Below are positions 7,583 to 12,252 of a DNA stretch of 12,252 nt, piece after piece. The notes under the pieces were generated by a model, which saw nothing but the letters and a program-made list of their open reading frames with translations, had not been told where the DNA came from and ran no database searches. Where the stretch lies: the NCBI GenBank assembly GCA_035541775.1, contig DATKMP010000285.1:1-12252 (forward strand). The letters run 5' to 3'. The first letter of the stretch is position 1. Each line of letters opens with the position of its first letter. Origin of the DNA: DATKMP01 sp035541775. GTDB lineage: Bacteria > Bacteroidota > Ignavibacteria > UBA10030. Made by a program: the position numbers and the translations under genes.

Positions 7583-7905
7583 TTCGATAGTGCCGCACAT
7601 TTTTGTTTCATCCTAAAAATGAAATTCAGCCAACGCACAAATAAATATCATACTTGCATTTGAATCGGCATGACTGAAATTGCTCTAGGGTTTCATCTGG
7701 AAGTTTTTTCATAACGGATGATTCATATTGATTGGTTGGTAAAGAATGTATTGCATTTGGAATGAAGTTGTCCAAAGGAACTGATGAGCCGTCAATGTTT
7801 TTGCGAGAGGAATACATTCTGTGGCAATAGGATTTTGCAGCAATGAAGCTCCATCACCCACTGAAACGCGCGGCAGAAAAATGGACACACAATCTTAACA
7901 GAGTG
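7583..7905. other. AT-rich intergenic stretch without a convincing gene
   Basis: These ~320 nt separate the methyltransferase stop from the sigma promoter. An open frame on the minus strand (7817-7626, 63 codons) exists, but it has no ribosome site, no recognisable domain and unremarkable composition, so I do not call it a gene. A short plus-strand open stretch near 7820-7900 is equally unconvincing. No tRNA-like fold, strong terminator or tandem repeat is visible. The sequence is richer in A+T than the flanking sigma and nuo genes; it may be decayed coding sequence, but that cannot be shown here. Confidence 0.5.
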
Positions 7906-8703
7906 TCATTCCCCGGCATGAGTTAACGAAATGATGGCGTACAGGGTGGTGACAAAATAATCGCGTAAATAGGGAATATTGAACACCATGGGAAGTTTTC
8001 TCGGCGTCAATCGAAATTTAATTTCGTAATTCGGATTTATAAGATAATATGTTTGTTTTTCGATTTTATATTGCCGCTTATGGAGGAGTTTATGAAACTT
8101 CTGAATGGGCATTTTAGTTTCTTTAACTTCCAAAAGTCCATGAATCGAATCTTGCGTCTCGCCAAAGAGTTTTAACAGCAGCCGATAGAGCGCGTTCGGA
8201 AAAATATGAAAGTACGGAAGTTTGCTTAACATCTTACTCTGACACATTTGCTGATGCCCGCCGAACGGCATTCTCCAAGGTGGAAACGCAATAAATACTT
8301 TTCCATGGGGTTTTAAAAATGATTTGACGTGTTCTAAAAATAAATCCTGATTCGGTATGTGTTCCAAGGTATCTCGCAGAATAATCAAATCAAATTTATA
8401 AAGTACGTCGTCCTGAATTTTATAAATATCGTTATTGATCAGTGTTAAATTTGCCTTCTGTGGATGGTGTTCAAACATCTTTGCCGCTTGCGCTATTTTC
8501 CAATCCGATATATCGATTCCAACGACACTGCAACCTCTATCGAGGAATGGCTTCAAATTTCCCCCGTCGCCGCAACCGATTTCCGCGACTTTGATGTCAG
8601 AAGTTATTTTCATGACATCGTTGATATAAGGAATTACGAATTTCTCCGTGGTATAAGACTGTTCGTTGAAATATTGTTCTCGGTCTAATTGTCTTTGTTG
8701 CAT
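7906..8703 (-). CDS. SAM-dependent class I methyltransferase
   Basis: This 265-residue protein has a Rossmann-type methyltransferase fold. Motif I is VAEIGCGDGGNLKPF (39-53), the acidic residue binding the SAM ribose is probably Asp64 in VVGIDIS, and the later strand and loop FDLIILRDTLEHIPNQ (104-119) followed by FLKPHGKVFIAFPPW match the Methyltransf_11/23 (UbiG-like) pattern. The C-terminal ~100 residues are basic and aromatic (LLHKRQYKIEKQTYYLINPNY) and I do not recognise their target. Similar proteins often modify glycans, quinones or small molecules; none of these is supported by neighbours here. The gene is clearly more A+T-rich than nuoF and the sigma operon. It lies alone on the nuo strand, 145 nt after nuoF, with no visible ribosome site before its ATG. 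Its family is clear, its substrate unknown. Confidence 0.88.
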   Translation of the reverse strand: MQQRQLDREQYFNEQSYTTEKFVIPYINDVMKITSDIKVAEIGCGDGGNLKPFLDRGCSVVGIDISDWKIAQAAKMFEHHPQKANLTLINNDIYKIQDDVLYKFDLIILRDTLEHIPNQDLFLEHVKSFLKPHGKVFIAFPPWRMPFGGHQQMCQSKMLSKLPYFHIFPNALYRLLLKLFGETQDSIHGLLEVKETKMPIQKFHKLLHKRQYKIEKQTYYLINPNYEIKFRLTPRKLPMVFNIPYLRDYFVTTLYAIISLTHAGE

Positions 8704-8750
8704 AGCGTTTCAATTTTTATGTACTTGGTTTTATTCAAAAACACTCGATG

Positions 8751-8789
8751 GCATCTCTTTGTAATGTCCACAAAGGGAAATTGAGATGC
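8751..8789. other. Two-part hairpin between nuoF and the methyltransferase gene
   Basis: Outer arms GCATCTC (8751-8757) and GAGATGC (8783-8789) are perfect complements. An inner stem TTTGT (8758-8762) pairs with ACAAA (8770-8774) around a 7-nt loop, leaving an unpaired GGGAAATT on one side. On the transcribed minus strand a T run follows only after ~10 nt, so it is at best an imperfect terminator for nuoF; a leader structure for the methyltransferase is the alternative. Confidence 0.45.
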
Positions 8790-8809
8790 AAGGAGAAAGT
8801 ATAGCGTAA

Positions 8810-8831
8810 AGATACACGGCTTACTGTATCT
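8810..8831. other. Small hairpin just past the nuoF stop
   Basis: AGATACA (8810-8816) and TGTATCT (8825-8831) form a 7-bp perfect stem with an 8-nt loop, 17 nt downstream of the nuoF stop codon. No T run follows it on the minus strand. It could stabilise the 3' end of the nuo message or form part of a weak termination region. A TATACT hexamer lies just beyond it (minus strand 8803-8798) and might be the -10 of a promoter for the methyltransferase, but no matching -35 is visible. Confidence 0.4.
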
Positions 8832-8848
8832 CGACAAAGTGATTTTCG

Positions 8849-10150
8849 TTATCCCACCGCAATGCGCGGCTGCGAAGCATAGACACGTTTTTCAAATTCA
8901 TCGCGAAAGCGTTTGAGCATGGCCTGTACCGGCCAAGCAGCGGCATCGCCAAGCGCACAGATGGTATTGCCTTCGATGTTGTTCGCAACATCCATCAGCA
9001 CATCGAGGTCTTCCATTCGCGCCTGATAATTTTCAAAACGTTTGAGAATTTTAAACATCCACCCCGTTCCTTCGCGGCACGGCGTGCACTGCCCGCAAGA
9101 TTCGTGATAATAAAACTGTGCTATGCGCGCAATGACTTTAATCAAATCCGTATCTTCATCCATCACAATGAGTCCCGCCGTACCAATAGAAGAACCTGCC
9201 GCTTTGAGCGAATCGGCATCCATCCGAATTCCTTCCAACTGATCGCCGCGTAAAATCATGGTTGAAGAGCCGCCGGGTATCACCGCTTTGATTGCTTTGT
9301 TATTCGGAACACCGCCCACCCATTTGTAAATTACTTCGAGCAATGGCTCGCCGGTGGGCATTTCAAATACGCCGGGATTGTTCACGTGTCCGCTCACACC
9401 GACAAGAATAGGCCCCGGTTGTTTTACGTAACCGATTTTGGAATACCATTCCCAACCGTTTTGCATAATCACCGGAACGTTGGAAATAGTTTCCACATTG
9501 TTGATCGTCGTTGGGCATCCCCACACGCCGAACTGTGCCGGGAATGGCGGCTTGACGCGCGGATATCCTCGCTGGCCTTCAATGGAATTCATCAGTGAAG
9601 ACTCTTCACCGCAAATATATGCACCCGCACCTTTGTGCAGATAAATATTGATGGAGAAGGTTGTTCCTAAAATATTTTGCCCCACGTAACCTTGAGCATA
9701 CGCATCATCCAATGCCGTTTGTACCATGGTGATCCACTTGCTGTATTCGCCGCGGATGTAAATGTAAGCCGTGGTAATACCCATGGCATAACAGGCAATG
9801 AGCGTTCCTTCAATAAGAAGATGCGGATTGAATTCAAAAATCTGCCGGTCTTTGAATGTGCCCGGTTCGGATTCATCGCCGTTGACGCACAAATATTTTG
9901 TTTTTTTCGATTGCTTCGGCATAAACGTCCACTTCAATCCTGTTGGAAAACATGCACCGCCGCGTCCACGCAAACCGGATTTCTTCACTTCGTCCGTGAC
10001 GTCTTCCGGTTTCATCGCGAGCGCTTTTTTCAGCGCTTCATATCCGCCGTTCACACGATACACATCGATCTTATGCAAATCGGATATGCGCGGGAGAATA
10101 ACAGGTTCCCACGAAGTAAGTTTTTCTGCATCTATGGGTCGAAGGTTCAT
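8849..10150 (-). CDS. nuoF: NADH-quinone oxidoreductase subunit F (NADH/FMN-binding)
   Basis: This subunit of respiratory complex I oxidises NADH at FMN and passes electrons to the chain of iron-sulfur clusters, on the cytoplasmic side. It is 433 aa, normal for the family. The glycine-rich nucleotide loop is RGRGGACFPTGLKW (61-74), the acidic NADH-pocket segment is GDESEPGTFKDR (91-102), and GAGAYICGEESSL with the GYPRVKPPFPA loop (195-205) completes the FMN site. The N3 [4Fe-4S] cluster ligands are Cys352, Cys355, Cys358 and Cys398 (SCGQCTPCREG and NTICALGD). The ATG overlaps the nuoE stop as ATGA, implying coupled translation and equal amounts of both. No ribosome site precedes it. One small variation is Cys67 where Gly is found in E. 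coli and Thermus. The next gene is not nuoG but a methyltransferase. Confidence 0.97.
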   Translation of the reverse strand: MNLRPIDAEKLTSWEPVILPRISDLHKIDVYRVNGGYEALKKALAMKPEDVTDEVKKSGLRGRGGACFPTGLKWTFMPKQSKKTKYLCVNGDESEPGTFKDRQIFEFNPHLLIEGTLIACYAMGITTAYIYIRGEYSKWITMVQTALDDAYAQGYVGQNILGTTFSINIYLHKGAGAYICGEESSLMNSIEGQRGYPRVKPPFPAQFGVWGCPTTINNVETISNVPVIMQNGWEWYSKIGYVKQPGPILVGVSGHVNNPGVFEMPTGEPLLEVIYKWVGGVPNNKAIKAVIPGGSSTMILRGDQLEGIRMDADSLKAAGSSIGTAGLIVMDEDTDLIKVIARIAQFYYHESCGQCTPCREGTGWMFKILKRFENYQARMEDLDVLMDVANNIEGNTICALGDAAAWPVQAMLKRFRDEFEKRVYASQPRIAVG

Positions 10151-10611
10151 TGTAAGCTGTCGATCAGTTTATCCAATTTTTCTAACGTTAGATTTTCGTA
10201 AAACTCTTCGCCGATGGCAACCATCGGTGCATTGCCGCATGCACCCATACATTCCACTTCTTCGAGCGACCATTTTTTATCCGGCGACACTTCACCGGCT
10301 TTGATGTTGAGCCGCTGTTCGAGATGTTCTAATATTTTTGCAGAACCGCGCAGCATACAAGAGACATTCGTACAGACTTCAATGTGATGTTTCCCGACTT
10401 TCTTATCATGCAGCATCGTATAAAACGTGACGACGCCCAGAATGTGGCTGAACGGAACTTCCAGCAGCACGGCGACATACTTCATCGAATCTTCGGAAAT
10501 ATATCCTTCCTGCTCCTGCACCATCCACAACACGGGCAGAACAAGCGACTGCGACGTCGGATAACGCTTCCGCAGCTCTTCAAGTTTTTTTAGATTCGTT
10601 TCGTTCAACAT
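10147..10611 (-). CDS. nuoE: NADH-quinone oxidoreductase subunit E (2Fe-2S, thioredoxin-like)
   Basis: This 24-kDa-type subunit partners NuoF in the NADH-oxidising module and holds the N1a [2Fe-2S] cluster. The 154 residues show an N-terminal helical part (LPVLWMVQEQEGYIS, 25-39; VPFSHILGVVTFYTML, 52-67) and a thioredoxin-like domain. The cluster ligands are Cys80 and Cys85 (EVCTNVSCM) and Cys121 and Cys125 (ECMGACG), spaced as in the family. Length is normal. The stop overlaps the nuoF start by 4 nt. Upstream lies the 145-nt spacer with the 7-8 nt repeat rather than nuoD directly, so nuoE and nuoF might have their own promoter or be separately controlled. No Shine-Dalgarno is seen; the bases before ATG are A/T-rich. 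Confidence 0.96.
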   Translation of the reverse strand: MLNETNLKKLEELRKRYPTSQSLVLPVLWMVQEQEGYISEDSMKYVAVLLEVPFSHILGVVTFYTMLHDKKVGKHHIEVCTNVSCMLRGSAKILEHLEQRLNIKAGEVSPDKKWSLEEVECMGACGNAPMVAIGEEFYENLTLEKLDKLIDSLQ

Positions 10612-10626
10612 AAATTTTTAAGTCAC

Positions 10627-10717
10627 AAATCACCAAATCGAACATCATTCAATCAACAAATCACAAAATCGTAAATCACTCGATCATCAAATCAATAAAA
10701 CGCAGATCGACAAATCA
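10627..10717 (-). repeat. Degenerate 7-8 nt tandem repeat, consensus GATTTGTN
   Basis: In the nuoD-nuoE spacer the minus strand is a string of units beginning with GAT: examples are GATTTGT, GATTTGGT, GATTTGTT, GATTTTGT, GATTTAC and GATTTGAT. On the plus strand the ATC trinucleotide starts at 10629, 10637, 10644, 10652, 10660, 10668, 10675, 10683, 10691, 10706 and 10714, so steps are 7 or 8 nt with one double step. The average period is about 7.7 nt, so it is not codon-based. The repeat ends ~16 nt before the nuoE start. A very weak promoter-like pair (TTGATT, 16 nt, TACGAT) falls within it and may be chance. Confidence 0.8.
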
Positions 10718-10756
10718 TAAAATTTAATCCGTCAATCTTCATTCATCGTTCTGCAT

Positions 10757-12013
10757 TCACTTGTCTGCCTCTCCCATAATGGGATCGATGCTGCCGATAA
10801 TCGCCACAACGTCGGAGATCATTGCGCCTTTTGCCATAATGGGAAGCGATTGCAAGTTCACCATCGACGGCGAACGAATTTTCATCCGCCAAGGATGACC
10901 TTCGCCGTTGCTCTTAATATAAAATCCGAGTTCGCCTTTGGGCGATTCGACCGCGTGATAGATTTCACCGATCGGCGGTTCGACGCCGGCATTGATGAGC
11001 ATAAAATCATGAATCAATTCTTCCATTTTCGTATAGATACGTTCTTTGCGCGGAAGAACTTTCTTCGGTTGAAACGCATGCACATCTCCCTGCGGAATTT
11101 TTTGCAGCACCTGTTGGACAATCTTAGTGCTTTCTTTCATTTCATCCAATCGCACATAATACCGCGCAAGGCAATCACCGCCTTCGTACGTTGGAATGTG
11201 AAAATCGAGATCGTTATATATCAAATAGGGATTGGCACGCCGCAGATCATGTTCAATGCCGCACGCACGCAAACCCGGTCCGGTCATGCCAAGATCAATG
11301 GCCTGTTCCGGTTGGATGACACCGATGCCATCCGTACGGCCGATAAAAATATTGTTCGTGTTAATCAATTTGGCACTATCGCTCAGATTTTTTGGGAATT
11401 CCGAAAGGAACGTGCCGATCATCGATAGAATTTCCGGTGTCACGTCCTGCCCAACACCGCCGATGCGTGTATAACTTGTGGTAAAACGTGCGCCAGCAAT
11501 ATTTTCAAAAATATCGTACAGCTTTTCGCGTTCGCGAAAAGTCCACATCCACACCGTCAATGCGCCGACATCCATCGCCAGCGAACCCATAAACATCAGA
11601 TGCGAAGAAATCCGCGCAAGTTCCGAAATCAACACGCGAATGTATTGCGCGCGCGGCGGCGCTTCGATGCCGAGCAATTTTTCCACGGCAAGAACATACG
11701 CGGTGTTGTTGGACATCGGAGAAATATAATCGAGCCGGTCGGTATGCGGAATGAATTCATGAAATCCCATGTTCTCCGCAAGCTTTTCGTACCCGCGGTG
11801 CAAATAGCCGAGTTCCGGAACAGCCGCAAGAATGGTTTCGCCGTCCAACTTCACTAACAATCGCAGCACGCCATGCGTCGCCGGATGCTGCGGGCCCATA
11901 TTGAGCACCATTTCACTTTCGAGCGGATCATCGAATGTTACCGTGGTGTGCTCGTTCTCCAGTGCTTGAAGAATTTTAGATTTATGCGAGATATGTTCTG
12001 CTGTTTGATTCAT
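10757..12013 (-). CDS. nuoD: NADH-quinone oxidoreductase subunit D (49-kDa, quinone site)
   Basis: This subunit of the peripheral arm lines the quinone-binding cavity of complex I together with NuoB and NuoH. It is 418 aa, a normal length. Family signatures are NMGPQHPATHGVLR (38-51), ELGYLHRGYEKLAE (67-80) and HTDRLDYISPMSNN (90-103). His47 and Tyr96 correspond by motif and spacing to the quinone-headgroup residues His38 and Tyr87 of Thermus Nqo4. Later blocks are RIGGVGQDV, TGPGLRACG and GELGFYIKSNGEGHPWRMK. The C-terminus DPIMGEADK replaces the common DIVFGEVDR form. It starts 4 nt after the nuoC stop, with no Shine-Dalgarno, so it is probably read by coupled translation. The first ~30 residues are not conserved, but there is no good alternative start before the family core. 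Confidence 0.97.
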   Translation of the reverse strand: MNQTAEHISHKSKILQALENEHTTVTFDDPLESEMVLNMGPQHPATHGVLRLLVKLDGETILAAVPELGYLHRGYEKLAENMGFHEFIPHTDRLDYISPMSNNTAYVLAVEKLLGIEAPPRAQYIRVLISELARISSHLMFMGSLAMDVGALTVWMWTFREREKLYDIFENIAGARFTTSYTRIGGVGQDVTPEILSMIGTFLSEFPKNLSDSAKLINTNNIFIGRTDGIGVIQPEQAIDLGMTGPGLRACGIEHDLRRANPYLIYNDLDFHIPTYEGGDCLARYYVRLDEMKESTKIVQQVLQKIPQGDVHAFQPKKVLPRKERIYTKMEELIHDFMLINAGVEPPIGEIYHAVESPKGELGFYIKSNGEGHPWRMKIRSPSMVNLQSLPIMAKGAMISDVVAIIGSIDPIMGEADK

Positions 12014-12017
12014 AAAA

Positions 12018-12252
12018 TTATTTTGTGGGCAACTCTAATGACCCGGGAATTCCCATCAACGGAAAATCTTTTCGCAATGGATGATATTCGAATTCTTCCG
12101 GCATATACAAGCGGCGAAGATCAGGATGGCCATCGAAAATAATTCCGAACATATCGTACGTTTCTCGTTCGTGCCAGTTTGCAGTTTTCCAGACACCGGT
12201 CACTGTCGGCACATGCGGATTCTCTTCTTCCGTCCATACGTTGAGACGAATG
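12018..12252 (-). CDS. nuoC: NADH-quinone oxidoreductase subunit C, 3' part only
   Basis: The C-terminal 77 codons of the 30-kDa subunit are visible; the gene continues beyond the right edge. The conserved segment TGVWKTANWHERETYDMFGI is followed by FDGHPDLRRLYMPEEF and EYHPLRKDFPLMG, the family signature at its end. NuoC sits beside NuoD in the connecting arm of complex I and holds no cofactor. A GTG codon at 12212 is internal: the frame stays open to the window end with family-like sequence before it. The stop TAA (12020-12018) is 4 nt from the nuoD start. This is a separate nuoC, not a nuoCD fusion as in E. coli. nuoA and nuoB are expected upstream, outside the window. Confidence 0.95.
   Translation of the reverse strand, partial: IRLNVWTEEENPHVPTVTGVWKTANWHERETYDMFGIIFDGHPDLRRLYMPEEFEYHPLRKDFPLMGIPGSLELPTK

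Noticed and set aside
7606..7624. TTTCAT / ATGAAA inverted repeat upstream of the sigma promoter
   Set aside because: Six AT-rich base pairs with a 7-nt loop are expected by chance and are not followed by a T run.
7626..7817. Minus-strand open frame of 63 codons in the AT-rich spacer
   Set aside because: No ribosome site, no recognisable domain, and the frame is of a length expected by chance; it is described only as part of the spacer.
8798..8803. TATACT as the -10 of a methyltransferase promoter
   Set aside because: A good hexamer, but with no recognisable -35 at proper spacing; mentioned only as a possibility in the hairpin entry.
10627..10717. The nuoD-nuoE repeat as a CRISPR array
   Set aside because: Units are only 7-8 nt, degenerate and without unique spacers, so it does not have CRISPR repeat-spacer structure.

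Overview
The window has about 47% GC by eye. It carries two co-oriented blocks that converge near 5.4-5.5 kb. It looks like ordinary chromosome from a Gram-negative-type, respiring bacterium. The FCB side of the tree (Bacteroidota / Ignavibacteriota / Chlorobi-like) is my best guess. That rests on the general look of the SerRS, NuoC-F and heterodimeric ABC proteins and on the shortage of Shine-Dalgarno sites (only one gene has a strong one). The assignment is an inference with low to moderate confidence.

Plus-strand block (1-5419): a 5'-truncated serS (seryl-tRNA synthetase), then two adjacent ABC exporter half-transporters 2 nt apart, then a small DnaQ-type DEDDh exonuclease. The two ABC proteins form a textbook asymmetric pair. 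The first has Asp where the catalytic Glu should be, and the second has an altered LSTGQ signature, so both defects fall in the same composite ATP site. A palindrome flanked by A and T runs (5418-5462) ends this block and also serves the opposing block.

Minus-strand block (5504-12252), in transcription order from the right edge: nuoC (partial), nuoD, a 145-nt spacer with a 7-8 nt periodic repeat, nuoE, nuoF, a 145-nt spacer with two hairpins, an AT-rich methyltransferase, an AT-rich stretch with no convincing gene, an ECF sigma factor and its overlapping membrane anti-sigma partner. NuoE and NuoF make the NADH-oxidising electron-input part of complex I; NuoC and NuoD make the arm that connects to quinone. 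nuoG does not follow nuoF here. The sigma / anti-sigma pair is translationally coupled (ATGA overlap, perfect AAGGAGGT) and has an ECF-type promoter upstream, which suggests autoregulation. The anti-sigma has lost the usual zinc ligands and has a large extracytoplasmic domain weakly resembling the Spy/CpxP (LTxxQ) family.

I found no mobile element, CRISPR array, rRNA or tRNA. The features I could not explain as routine genes are the periodic spacer between nuoD and nuoE, the unusual anti-sigma sensor domain, and the AT-rich methyltransferase segment next to nuoF. I see no clear evidence of a completely new multi-gene system.
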